From JAWLGW01 sp964569055 (GTDB lineage Bacteria > Planctomycetota > J058), in contig CAZMSZ010000026.1 in the NCBI GenBank assembly GCA_964569055.1, positions 1 to 36,134 of the forward strand: 36,134 bases of DNA. Direction: 5' to 3'. Positions 21,596-35,027 of this stretch are shown here, piece after piece (position 1 is the first letter of the stretch; every line of letters begins with the position of its first letter). The translations under genes were made by a program, and so were the position numbers. The notes under the pieces are model-generated. The model did no database searches. It saw only the letters and a program-made list of their open reading frames with translations, and had not been told where the DNA came from.

Positions 21596-21751
21596 CTAGC
21601 CCTCGCTTGCCGGGTCGCAGTGCGCGATCGTCATCAGCGTCTCGAGCGTGGTGCCCGAGAGCACGCGGTCGAGCCCTTGGCGCTGCAGGAGGGCCAGCGC
21701 CTCCTGCACGGCCGCGATCACGTGAGCGGGGGGCGGCATCTGCGCGCTCAC
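21596..21751 (-). CDS. 51-residue protein coupled to lipoprotein gene
   Basis: GTG start overlaps the stop of the upstream lipoprotein gene by GTGA (21748-21751), the coupling style used elsewhere in this window. The product is mostly one or two amphipathic helices (PAHVIAAVQEALALLQRQGLDRVLSG...TLETLMTIAHC) with no signal peptide. An internal ATG at 21739 would give 47 residues. The stop (21596-21598) lies 3 bp from the TA that flanks the mobile element. Function unknown; coding nature is supported by the coupling and codon use. Confidence 0.55.
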   Translation of the reverse strand: MSAQMPPPAHVIAAVQEALALLQRQGLDRVLSGTTLETLMTIAHCDPASEG

Positions 21752-22281
21752 GGGAGCGGCTCGCAGCGCACGTGGTACGGGAGCGGGCTCGGCGCACCCG
21801 GCGGGGCGCTCAGGCGCACGAAGCACACCCCGTCCTCCGGGGCGGTCAGCTCGAGCTCCGCCGCCCCGGGCGCGGCGGCCACCAGCTGGCGGCGGCCGTC
21901 GGCGCCCACCACCGCGAGGTTCGGCGGCACCAGGCCGATCGCCTCCACCCGGTAGCGCCGGCCACGCTCGAGGCCGACCGCGAACCAATCGGCGTCGGAC
22001 GGGCCCTCGGCCGCGCCTTGGACCACGTCCCCCAGCGGCAGCGGGGTGGCGTCGAGCGCGCCGTCCCCGTGGTCGTCGGCCACGAGGAGCGGCAGGCCCG
22101 CGCACGCCACGACCGAGCCCTTGATCGCGCCCGGCGCCAGGTTCGCCGCGCGCGGGGCCAACCCCAGCCCGTCGCCCGCCGCGCGCGCGCCGGGCGCGGT
22201 GGTCCCAGTCGTACGCGCCGGCTCGCGCTCGCAGCCGAGCGCGAGCAACGCCAGCAGCAGGAGTGGGGCGGCGCCTCGCAT
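21748..22281 (-). CDS. Lipoprotein with PPC-like beta-sandwich domain
   Basis: The 177-residue protein starts MRGAAPLLLLALLALGC, a lipoprotein signal with Cys17, followed by a short Thr/Ala/Gly-rich linker. The mature part contains DADWFAVGLERGRRYRVEAIGL, a pattern typical of pre-peptidase C-terminal (PPC) beta-sandwich domains, and ends in a strand with YHVRCEPLP. ATG at 22281 is preceded by GAGGGC. It is probably exposed on the outer or inner membrane and binds a partner or glycan; no catalytic residues are evident. It is coupled to the 51-residue gene downstream. Confidence 0.7.
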   Translation of the reverse strand: MRGAAPLLLLALLALGCEREPARTTGTTAPGARAAGDGLGLAPRAANLAPGAIKGSVVACAGLPLLVADDHGDGALDATPLPLGDVVQGAAEGPSDADWFAVGLERGRRYRVEAIGLVPPNLAVVGADGRRQLVAAAPGAAELELTAPEDGVCFVRLSAPPGAPSPLPYHVRCEPLP

Positions 22282-22459
22282 GTGCCCTCGACCCGCGCCG
22301 TGCGGGCGTGGGGAGGAGCATAGCGAATCGGGGCGGGGAGTTGGAGCGGTTCGGAGGAAGAGAGAAGACGACACGGAGTATCAACAGAGAACAACGATCC
22401 GAAGATCAATGGAAGACGCTGTCGCTGGAGGCGCGCGCCCGCCGCGCTCGGCCAGGCCC
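22282..22459. other. Intergenic region with an AT-richer patch
   Basis: This 178-bp stretch lies between two minus-strand genes. From about 22340 to 22420 the base composition falls well below the surrounding GC level. On the minus strand it contains TTGATC (22409-22404) and TTGATA (22384-22379). This is the likely promoter of the lipoprotein gene, but the element spacing is not standard. Confidence 0.4.
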
Positions 22460-23239
22460 TCAGGCCAGCCGGTCGGCGAGCGTCACCAGGGTGACCTGCG
22501 CGTAGAGCACGCGGGGCGCGCCGTCGGCGCCCGGGGTCGCCTCCTGCTCGAAGGCGGCCCGGAGCGAGGCGAGGAGGGCCGCGGCCTCGGCGGCCTCGCG
22601 CGGGAAGTGCGAGGCGGTCACGCGCCGGCCGGCGACCTCCTCCCAGGTGAGCCGCTCGTCGTGCGCGAAGGTCAAGCGGCGCTCGGCGCCGAACCAACGG
22701 TTGGACCCCAGCTCGCTCCGGTGGTCGGGGGCGCGCCGCCCAGCCGCGCGCGCGGACACCTTGGTCTGGCGCCCGATCTCGGCGTACGCGCGCATGAAGG
22801 GCGTCGTCTCCTGGCGCACGTTGTAGAGCAGGGCCAGCCGTCCGCCCGGCGCGAGCAGGCGGTGCAGCTCGGGCAGGGCCCGGACCGGGTCGAGCCAGTG
22901 GAAGCACTGCGCGCACACCGCGCGCTGCGCGACCCCGCTCGGCAGCCCGCTCGCCTCGGCCAGGCCTTCGACGTAGCGCGGGCCGCCGCCCGCGGCCTCG
23001 GCCTGGGCCCGCATGGCCGCGTTGGGCTCGACCCCGATCACCTGCGCGCCCGCCGCCTGGAGCTGCCGGCTCGCGATCCCGGTCCCCGCGCCGACGTCCA
23101 CCACCACGCTGCCCGGCGGGGCGCCCTCGAGCACGCTCGCGATCGCGTCGGGAGCGTAGCTCGGGCGGAAGCGGGCGTACTCCGCGGCTCGGTCGCCGAA
23201 GTACTCCGTGACCGGGCGGGTGGCCATGAAGCTCAGCAT
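22460..23239 (-). CDS. Class I SAM-dependent methyltransferase
   Basis: The 259-residue protein has motif I VVDVGAGTG (46-54), an acidic ribose-binding residue in VIGVEPNAAM, and CFHWLDPVRALPELHRLLAPGGRLALLYN, which covers motifs post-II and III. It belongs to the broad Methyltransf_11/25 group; the FHW motif is common in small-molecule methyltransferases resembling trans-aconitate methyltransferase or UbiE. The substrate cannot be deduced. ATG at 23239 is used here; the ATG four codons later (23227) is equally possible because neither has a clear ribosome-binding site. It lies 16 bp downstream of the coiled-coil gene and may share its transcript. Confidence 0.85.
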   Translation of the reverse strand: MLSFMATRPVTEYFGDRAAEYARFRPSYAPDAIASVLEGAPPGSVVVDVGAGTGIASRQLQAAGAQVIGVEPNAAMRAQAEAAGGGPRYVEGLAEASGLPSGVAQRAVCAQCFHWLDPVRALPELHRLLAPGGRLALLYNVRQETTPFMRAYAEIGRQTKVSARAAGRRAPDHRSELGSNRWFGAERRLTFAHDERLTWEEVAGRRVTASHFPREAAEAAALLASLRAAFEQEATPGADGAPRVLYAQVTLVTLADRLA

Positions 23240-23255
23240 AACCGCGCGCGGCGGC

Positions 23256-23768
23256 TCAGGACGCGGGCCGGCTCCCCCCGCGCACGTAGTCGAGCACCCC
23301 GCGGATCCGGGCGTCGAACGCCTCCTTGAACTCGGGCGAGTTGATCAGCCCGCGCGCGAGCTCGCCGCTCGGGCGCGCGAGGAGCTGCTGCAGCGAGACG
23401 ATCGCCTTCTTGATCTGCGCGAGCTCCTCGGCGCTGGCGGCCGGCGACGCCGCGGCCGCCCCCGACGCCTTGGCGACCGCCTGGGCCTGCGCCTGCGCGA
23501 GCTGGCGCTCGGCCTGGCGCACGCGCTGGTCGATCATGCGAATGACCGGCCCGCTCGCCTCGGCCGCCACCCGCTCGGCCACCCGCTCGGGGTCGAGCCG
23601 GCGCGTGGCCAGCTCCTCGACCCGCTGCTCGAGCGCGAGCAGCCGCTCCTCGTGCGCGTGCAGGCGCTGCTCGAGGGGAGAGGGCCCGCCCGGCCGCAGC
23701 GGCGCCCGACGGCGCGGGCGGGCGGGGCGAGTGTGACGTCCGGTATCCGAGGCGGGTGGGACGGGCAC
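23256..23768 (-). CDS. Coiled-coil protein, unknown function
   Basis: A 170-residue protein with a basic, proline-rich N-terminus (~30 residues) and a long heptad-patterned coiled coil (LEQRLHAHEERLLALEQRVEELATRRLDPE, continuing through RQAERQLAQAQAQAVAKA). A compact helical C-terminus contains GLINSPEFKEAFDARIRGVLDYVR. There is no signal peptide or membrane helix. The GTG start is well supported by an AGGAGG ribosome-binding site 5 nt upstream on the minus strand. It may be a scaffold or oligomeric cytoplasmic protein; I do not recognise a family. Confidence 0.7.
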   Translation of the reverse strand: MPVPPASDTGRHTRPARPRRRAPLRPGGPSPLEQRLHAHEERLLALEQRVEELATRRLDPERVAERVAAEASGPVIRMIDQRVRQAERQLAQAQAQAVAKASGAAAASPAASAEELAQIKKAIVSLQQLLARPSGELARGLINSPEFKEAFDARIRGVLDYVRGGSRPAS

Positions 23769-23933
23769 GGGGCCTCCTCATCATCCAGGGCAGCGACGCC
23801 GGCCGCTGCAACCTGCGGACCAGCCGCATGTCCCGCCGGGACGTGCCCGACCCACGCCCGAGTACCCCAATCCGCCCGAGATGTAGCTCCGCCCTGGCTC
23901 CGGTTCCGCGCTGTGTCCAGGGTTCTCAGCCCC

Positions 23934-29138
<5,205 letters not shown>

Positions 29139-29359
29139 GCCGCTTCCCCTGGACCCGAGAGGCGGGCGTGCCGCGCCGCGCGCGGCGCGCACGGACCAAT
29201 GATCGGAGGGCGCGTCGCCCGCAACAACCACGGCGTCGGCGCGAGCGTGGCGAAGGCGACCGTGCGTGACCTCGTACCGGTGTGCGCGAGCGGGCGGCGT
29301 TCACCCGCGCGCGCACATCGCCGCGCAACGCGGGCACACCCCTTGCAGCGCGCGGGGTC
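29139..29359. promoter_or_regulatory. Divergent region with an 18-bp palindrome
   Basis: This 221-bp gap lies between the fusion-protein gene and the lipoprotein gene. CGCGCCGCGCGCGGCGCG (29172-29189) is a perfect 18-bp palindrome just upstream of the minus-strand ribosome-binding site and could be a regulator site or a cruciform/hairpin. Next to it is an AT-richer patch (GGACCAATGATCGG). No firm promoter can be assigned. Confidence 0.4.
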
Positions 29360-30889
29360 GTGATCGCCGACCCACTCCGCGAGGCGAAGCCTCCGGCGCG
29401 GCGAGCGCTCGCCGCGCTCCTCGCCGCTGCCGCGTGCGCGCTCGCCGGGTGCGCCGCCGAGGGGCGCGCGTCGCCCCTCAACGCGCGCCTCGCCGAGCGC
29501 GTCCTCGCCGGAGGCGCCGTGTTGGCCGACCCGACCGAGCCGGGGAGCGCCGAGCCCGCCGCGACGGCGGCGGTGACCTCGGCGGTCGCCCGCCTCGAGG
29601 CCTCGGTCGGCTACCACCCGGCCCCGCCGCTGGTGAGCGCCTACGAGCAGGGCTCGGCGCGGCTCCCCGACGACGCGACCGCGCGCCGTCCGCTCGTCGG
29701 CGCGCGGCTCGTCCTCGTCGGCTTGCCCGCGCTCCCGCGCGACGCCGCGCTCCCGCTCGAGCTGCTCACCCGGCGGCGCGTGGGGCACACGGGCGGCCCG
29801 CTCGCGCTCCCCGAGCTGCTCGTGGCGGCGGGGGCGCGCGGCAAGTGGACCGCGCGCCCGGCGGCCGTCCTCGCGCGGGCGATCGAGCTCGCCGACGGGC
29901 CGGCGCTGCCGCTGGCCGACCTGCGCGGTGTGCTCCTGCCCGACGTCACCGCGCGCTTCGAGCTGACCCGCGCCGCGCGCCCCGGCGCGCGCGCCCGCGA
30001 GCGGCTGGAGCTGTTGATCGCGCTGCACGGGCCCGAGCCCCTCCTGGAGGTGGCGCTCGATCTGCGGCGCGTGGCGCCCTCGGGCGCGCGGCCGCACCAC
30101 GAGCTGCTGCTGCTGGAGCCGCTCCGGCTCGACCGCGCCGCGCCGCGCGCGCGCGCGGGGCTGGTCGCGTTCGTGCCCTGCCCGCTCGCGCCCGGGGTCG
30201 AGGCGGTCGCGCTCCTGCTCGAGCTCGAGCGCGAACCCCGCGCGAGCCGGCGCCACCAGCGCGCGCTCGCGGCCGCCCAGGCAGCGAGCGTCGAGGACCC
30301 CGCCGAGCGCGCCGTCTCGGCCGGCGCGACGCCGCCCGCGCCGGCGGGCGGCCCGTTCGCGCCGCCCGGGCCGTACGAGCTGCGCCGCGCGCCGCGTCAG
30401 GCCCTGGTGCGCCTCGGGCTCGCCGCCAGGAGCGAGGCGTTCGCGGACCTCGCGCTGCTCGCGCGCGAGGCGATCGTGCGCGAGCTGCGCGACGCCGCGC
30501 TGCCGCTGCTCGGCAACCACCCGGTCGAGGCGCTCGGCTGGCCGCTCACGTCGCTGGCCCTGCAGGTGCTGGCCGCGCTCGCAGACGAGCGGCCGCCGCC
30601 CCCCTGGGTCGAGCCGGTGCTGGCGGAGCACGTCGGCGGCCTCGCGCTCGCCCCCGGGCTCCTCGAGCGCCGGCTGGCCGCCGCCCGCGACCTCGCCGAG
30701 TGGGAGCGGCTGCGGGTCGCCACCAACCGCCTGCTGCTGGCCGACAATCGCCCGCAGGTCCGGGTGCTCGCCCACGAGTGGCTCTGCGCGCGCGGCGCCG
30801 CCCTGCCCGGCTACGCCCCGCTCGCGCCCGCGCAGGAGCGCCGCGCCGCGCTCACGCGCCTGGCGCGGGACGAGGAGCTGGCGCGGTGA
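29360..30889 (+). CDS. Large lipoprotein, unknown function
   Basis: The 509-residue product has a basic N-terminus, a hydrophobic stretch and a lipobox LAGC with Cys31. The mature protein is Ala/Leu/Arg-rich. It has alternating strand-like segments in the first half (ARLVLVGLPALP; RLELLIALHGPEPLLEVALDLRRV), a Pro/Ala-rich linker near residue 325, and a helical second half. The GTG start at 29360 places the signal peptide properly but lacks a good ribosome-binding site. Its stop overlaps the start of the DUF748-like gene by GTGA (30886-30889), so the two proteins are probably made together and may form an envelope complex. I do not recognise a family. Confidence 0.6.
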   Translation: MIADPLREAKPPARRALAALLAAAACALAGCAAEGRASPLNARLAERVLAGGAVLADPTEPGSAEPAATAAVTSAVARLEASVGYHPAPPLVSAYEQGSARLPDDATARRPLVGARLVLVGLPALPRDAALPLELLTRRRVGHTGGPLALPELLVAAGARGKWTARPAAVLARAIELADGPALPLADLRGVLLPDVTARFELTRAARPGARARERLELLIALHGPEPLLEVALDLRRVAPSGARPHHELLLLEPLRLDRAAPRARAGLVAFVPCPLAPGVEAVALLLELEREPRASRRHQRALAAAQAASVEDPAERAVSAGATPPAPAGGPFAPPGPYELRRAPRQALVRLGLAARSEAFADLALLAREAIVRELRDAALPLLGNHPVEALGWPLTSLALQVLAALADERPPPPWVEPVLAEHVGGLALAPGLLERRLAAARDLAEWERLRVATNRLLLADNRPQVRVLAHEWLCARGAALPGYAPLAPAQERRAALTRLARDEELAR

Positions 30890-33800
30890 GCGAGGCCGCG
30901 AGCGCGCCTCGGGCCACGCCGCCCGCCGCCGCCCCTCGCGCGCGCCGCTGGCCGTGGCGGCGTCGGCGCGGCCGCCGGGCGCTGACCCTGCTCGCGCTCG
31001 GGCTGGCGCTGCTGCTCGTGGCGCGGATCGCCCTCGGCCTGGCGGCGGCCCCCCTCCTGGTGGCGCTCGCCGAGCGCGTCGGGCTCCACGCCGAGGTCGG
31101 CGCGGTCGACCTCGCGCTGCTGCGCGGCGGCGTGGAGCTGCGGGACCTGACCGTGCGCACCGCGCCGGGCGCCGCGCCGGTCGCCCGGATCGATCGGGTC
31201 GTGGCGAACGTCTCGTGGCTCGCCGCCGCTCGCGGGCAGGTCCGGCTCGAGCAGGCCGAGGTCAGCGGCCTGCGCGGGGTGTTCGAGCGCGGCGTCGACG
31301 GCCGGCTGGTGCTGGTCGAGCACATCCTCGAGGCGCTGCGGCCGCTCCCCCGCAGCGACAAGAAGCCGCGTCGCCCCGAGCTGGTCGTGCTCGAGCACAT
31401 GCGCCTGCGCGGCGGCTACGTGCGCGTGCTCGACCGCAGCGTGAGCCCCCCGGTCGACGCCTGGGTCTACTTGCAGGCGGAGGGCTGGAGGCTGCGCCCG
31501 CTCTCGACCAGCCCCTGGCCCGGGGAGGTGCGGCTGCGGATCGAGGCGCCGCCCTACTTCGACGCCCTCCAGCTGAGCCTCCGCCCCAGCCGGGTTCCGG
31601 CGATCAGCGAGCTGCGCCTCGAGCTGCGCGGCGCGAGCGCGCGGCCGATCGAGGCCTACGGCCGCCTGATCGGCCTCTACCCGCTCGCCGAGCGCTACGA
31701 CGTGAGCTTCCGCGGCGAGATCGACCAGGCGCCGGCGCTCGCCCGCGAGGAGGTCCACCTCGCCGTCCACGAGCTGCGCCTCGAGGCCGACGGCGCCCCC
31801 GTGCTGCGGCTCGACCACGCCACCTGCCCGCTCACGCTCGAGCGCCGCCTCGTCAGCCTGGGCCACGTCCGGGCCAGCGGCCTGCACGTGGCGGGCGGGC
31901 GCGGCGAGGACGGCTCGTTCACCGTGGCGGGGTTCCGCTTCGGCCCCCGGCAGGGCCGGCGCGCGGCGCCAGAGGTCGCTCCGGGCGAGGAGCTGGGGCC
32001 GCCCTCGCTCCCGACCACCGTGCAGCTGGCGTCGTTCGCGGGCGAAGGGTTCGAGCTCGCGCTGGCGGCGCCCGCAGCTCCGCTCCCCGCGCGGCTCCGG
32101 GTCGAGCGGCTCGCGCTCGGACCGCTGACCTTGCCGAGCGACCCCGCCGCGCCGCCAGGGGCGGCCGCGGCCCTCGAGCTGCGGGCCTCCGCGCCGGGCC
32201 TGGTGAGCGAGGTCGCCGCGCTAGGGACGCTGAGCGTCGCGCGCCGCGCGCTCGCCTGCGAGCTCGCGCTCGCGGCCAGCGGCGTGGACGTGGCGGCGGT
32301 GGCCTCGCTCGTGCCGGGCGCCACGCCGGTCGCCTCGACCCTGGCGCTCACCACCACGCTGCGCGCCAGCGTCGCGCTGCGGGAGCGCCGGGCGCCCGCG
32401 CGCGAGCCCGCGCTCGCCGTGGACGCCGCGCTGCGCGGCCTGACCCTGGTCGCGGCCGGCGAGCCCCGCCTGCACGTCGACGCGCTCGCCGTGCGCGCGC
32501 CCGACCTGCGCCGGCTGCGCTTCGAGCACGTGGGGGTCGAGGGGCTCGAGCTCGCGGTGGCCCGCGAGGAGTCGGGCGCGCTGCGCGCCCTGGGGCTGCG
32601 CCTCGAGCCTGGCGACGAGGAGCAGGCGGACAGCCCGCCCTCGCCCGCTCGGGTGGAGCCCGCCGCGCGCGGGGAGCGCCCGCGTCGAGGACGGAGACCG
32701 CCCTCGCTGGCGCTCGACTCGCTCCAGCTCGGCGTCCGCCGGCTGGCGTTCCGCGCCGAGGGGCGGGCCCCCCTGGTGCTGCGCGACGCGGTGCTCCGCA
32801 CCACCGGCCCGGTCGAGGTGCGCGCCGACCTGCCCGCCCAGAGCCCGCCCATCGAGGTCCAGGTCACGGGCGCGCTCACGCCGGTGACGCCGCGGTTCGA
32901 GCTCTCGGCGAGCGTGACGCCGTCCGCCGCCGCGCCCGAGGCCCGCCTCACCCTAGAGGCCGACCGCCTCGACCTCGAGGGGCTGCTGGCCGCCGTCGGG
33001 CAGGCTCCGCCGCAGCTCGAGGTGTCCGCGCCGCTCGACCTCGGGCTCCAGGCGGCCGTGGCCCTGGTGCGGGGCGGGCCGATCTTCGGGGTCGACGGCG
33101 CGCGCGAGCCGCTCGAGCTCGAGGCGCAGGTGACCGACCTCGCGCTCACCTCACCCGCGGTGGGGGAGGCCGCGACCGTGCGCGCGATCGTGGCGCGGGC
33201 GCGGTTCGACCCGGCGGGCGCGGGGCTCTCGCTCGAGTCGGTCGAGGTGCACGCGCCGCGCCTGCGGATCTCCCGCCACGAGGGGTACCACGAGCTGCTG
33301 GGCGTGCGCCTGTACGCGCGCGACGAGCGGGCTCCCCCGCCGCCGGAGCCGGCGGAGGCGGACGAGCGGCTGGCGCGGCGGCGGCGCGCGCCGCCGCCGG
33401 TGATCCGTCGGGTCGCGCTCTACGAGGGCGAGGTCGAGCTGCTCGACGCGACCGGCGAGGAGCCCGTGCGCCTGCCGATCGAGAACGTGCAGGTCCACGC
33501 GCGCGAGGTGCCGCTCGGGCGCGGCGCCGAGCGCCCGCTCCGGTTCGTGGCGACCGCGCGCGGCGGGGACGTGCTCCTCCCCGAGCGGGTCACGCTCGGC
33601 GGCGCGATCGGGAACTTCGTGCGCGACTGGATCCGGCGCTTCGGCGGCGACGAGCGTCAGCTCGAGCGCCGCCCGCTGTTCGAGCAGCTCGCGATCCGCG
33701 GCTCGCTCGAGGTGGGAGAGCCGGTCACGGGGCGGCTCGACCTGCGCCTCGCCAAGCTCGAGGTCGCGCACCTCGAGCCGTTGATCCCCTCCGAGGGGCT

Positions 33801-34827
33801 CGAGATCTCCGACGGGCTGCTCGACGCCGAGGCGAGCCTGGTGTTCGAGCCCGACGACGACCTCGAGCTCGACGCGGTGTTCGAGCTGCGACACCTGACG
33901 GCCGAAGAGCCGATCGGCGGGCCGGTGATGCGGTTCGTCGGCCTGCCGACCCCGCTCGACACCGCGATCTTCCTGCTGCAGGACGCCGAGCGCCGCATCC
34001 GGATCCCGATCGAGCTCCAGCTCGACCGGGGCACGCGGCCCGAACGGCTGGGGCTGGTGGTGCTGCGGGCGGTGGGGCAGGTGGTCTCGCGCGCGATCGT
34101 CCGCTCGCCGTACCGCGTGGTGAGGACGGTCGAGCGCCTCGGGCGGAGCGCGGTGCGCGTCCTCAGCGGGGGCGGCCTGTACGAGCCGGTCGACCCCGCG
34201 CTGGAGGCGGCGCCGGTCCCGTTCCCGCCGGCGGCCGCGCTGCCCGAGCCGCGCGCGCTCGACGCGGCGCTGGCCCCCCTCGAGGCGCGCCTCGCCGGCG
34301 GCGACCCGCTGGTGCTCACGCTGCGCCACGAGGTCGGCTACGAGGACCTGGCGGCGGCTCGCCGCTGGGCCAACCCCAGCGCGCACGAGCTGGCGGCGCT
34401 GATCGAGGCCCTCGCTCGCTGCGAGGCGGAGCTCGCCGGTCGGCGCGCCACGCTGCGCGCCGCCGCGACCGAGGCGCTCCGCGCCGGACGCGACCACGAG
34501 CTCGAGCGCCTGCGCCGGCGGCTGCGCGGCGTCACCGACGCCCTCGGCCGCGTGCGCCGAGCGCGCGGTGATTGCCTCGAGCTGTACGCGCCCGGCGCGG
34601 AGAGCGCGTGGGCGTTCGAGCAGCGCACGCGGGTGGCCCTCGAGGGGCTCGCGGCGGCGCGCCTGGAGGCGGTGGCGGACGCCCTGCGGGCGCGGAATCT
34701 TCCCGGAGCGCCGGGTCGGATCGAGGTGCTCCCGCCGCTCCCGACCGAGCCCCGCGACGGGCGCGGGCGCGTGGTCGTGCTCCCGCACGCCGCCTGGGCC
34801 GAGGCGACATCGCTCGAGGGCCGCTGA
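30886..34827 (+). CDS. AsmA/DUF748-like giant envelope protein
   Basis: The 1,313-residue protein has a basic cytoplasmic start, one membrane helix (about 31-55) and then almost 1,200 residues of beta-rich repeats. These resemble the AsmA/TamB/DUF748 bridge-like family: LHAEVGAVDLALLRGGVELRDLTVR at the start, and ISDGLLDAEASLVFEPDDDLELDAVFELRHLTA near residues 980-1,010. The C-terminal part has helical, charged sequence and DPLVLTLRHEVGYEDLAAARRWA, reminiscent of the C-terminal region of DUF748 proteins. Family members span the periplasm and are linked to lipid transport or outer-membrane integrity. GTG start is coupled to the lipoprotein gene. Family assignment is by pattern and moderately sure. 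Confidence 0.7.
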   Translation: MSEAASAPRATPPAAAPRARRWPWRRRRGRRALTLLALGLALLLVARIALGLAAAPLLVALAERVGLHAEVGAVDLALLRGGVELRDLTVRTAPGAAPVARIDRVVANVSWLAAARGQVRLEQAEVSGLRGVFERGVDGRLVLVEHILEALRPLPRSDKKPRRPELVVLEHMRLRGGYVRVLDRSVSPPVDAWVYLQAEGWRLRPLSTSPWPGEVRLRIEAPPYFDALQLSLRPSRVPAISELRLELRGASARPIEAYGRLIGLYPLAERYDVSFRGEIDQAPALAREEVHLAVHELRLEADGAPVLRLDHATCPLTLERRLVSLGHVRASGLHVAGGRGEDGSFTVAGFRFGPRQGRRAAPEVAPGEELGPPSLPTTVQLASFAGEGFELALAAPAAPLPARLRVERLALGPLTLPSDPAAPPGAAAALELRASAPGLVSEVAALGTLSVARRALACELALAASGVDVAAVASLVPGATPVASTLALTTTLRASVALRERRAPAREPALAVDAALRGLTLVAAGEPRLHVDALAVRAPDLRRLRFEHVGVEGLELAVAREESGALRALGLRLEPGDEEQADSPPSPARVEPAARGERPRRGRRPPSLALDSLQLGVRRLAFRAEGRAPLVLRDAVLRTTGPVEVRADLPAQSPPIEVQVTGALTPVTPRFELSASVTPSAAAPEARLTLEADRLDLEGLLAAVGQAPPQLEVSAPLDLGLQAAVALVRGGPIFGVDGAREPLELEAQVTDLALTSPAVGEAATVRAIVARARFDPAGAGLSLESVEVHAPRLRISRHEGYHELLGVRLYARDERAPPPPEPAEADERLARRRRAPPPVIRRVALYEGEVELLDATGEEPVRLPIENVQVHAREVPLGRGAERPLRFVATARGGDVLLPERVTLGGAIGNFVRDWIRRFGGDERQLERRPLFEQLAIRGSLEVGEPVTGRLDLRLAKLEVAHLEPLIPSEGLEISDGLLDAEASLVFEPDDDLELDAVFELRHLTAEEPIGGPVMRFVGLPTPLDTAIFLLQDAERRIRIPIELQLDRGTRPERLGLVVLRAVGQVVSRAIVRSPYRVVRTVERLGRSAVRVLSGGGLYEPVDPALEAAPVPFPPAAALPEPRALDAALAPLEARLAGGDPLVLTLRHEVGYEDLAAARRWANPSAHELAALIEALARCEAELAGRRATLRAAATEALRAGRDHELERLRRRLRGVTDALGRVRRARGDCLELYAPGAESAWAFEQRTRVALEGLAAARLEAVADALRARNLPGAPGRIEVLPPLPTEPRDGRGRVVVLPHAAWAEATSLEGR

Positions 34828-35027
34828 CGCAGGACAACCGCGCGCCGCGCCGAGGCGAGATCGCCCCGACCGCGGGGTCGGGCCGGACACGACGCGCGCG
34901 CGGCCGCTCGGCGGTCGAGCGGCCACGGCTCCGCGGAGGGTGGCGCCGGGTTTGCTCCTGGCTCGGACGTCGCGAACCCAGCAGGCCGAGCCGCCGCGCC
35001 GGACGCTCGGTCGGAGGAAGGAGCCCC
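34828..35027. other. Intergenic region with two hairpins
   Basis: 200 bp without a gene. CCCGACC/GGTCGGG (34865-34871/34876-34882) forms a 7-bp stem with a 4-nt loop and could terminate the DUF748-like transcript. GGCCGCTC/GAGCGGCC (34902-34909/34917-34924) forms an 8-bp stem with a 7-nt loop. GGAAGGAG at the end (35016-35023) is the ribosome-binding site of the next gene. No other signal is seen. Confidence 0.5.

Noticed and set aside
20371..21797. Open frames across the palindrome arrays encoding peptides such as LSHVRQ, ARAAASFLAGP or AVARATAPRRG
   Set aside because: All are translations of the DNA repeats in several frames on both strands, with no ribosome-binding site, domain or consistent frame.
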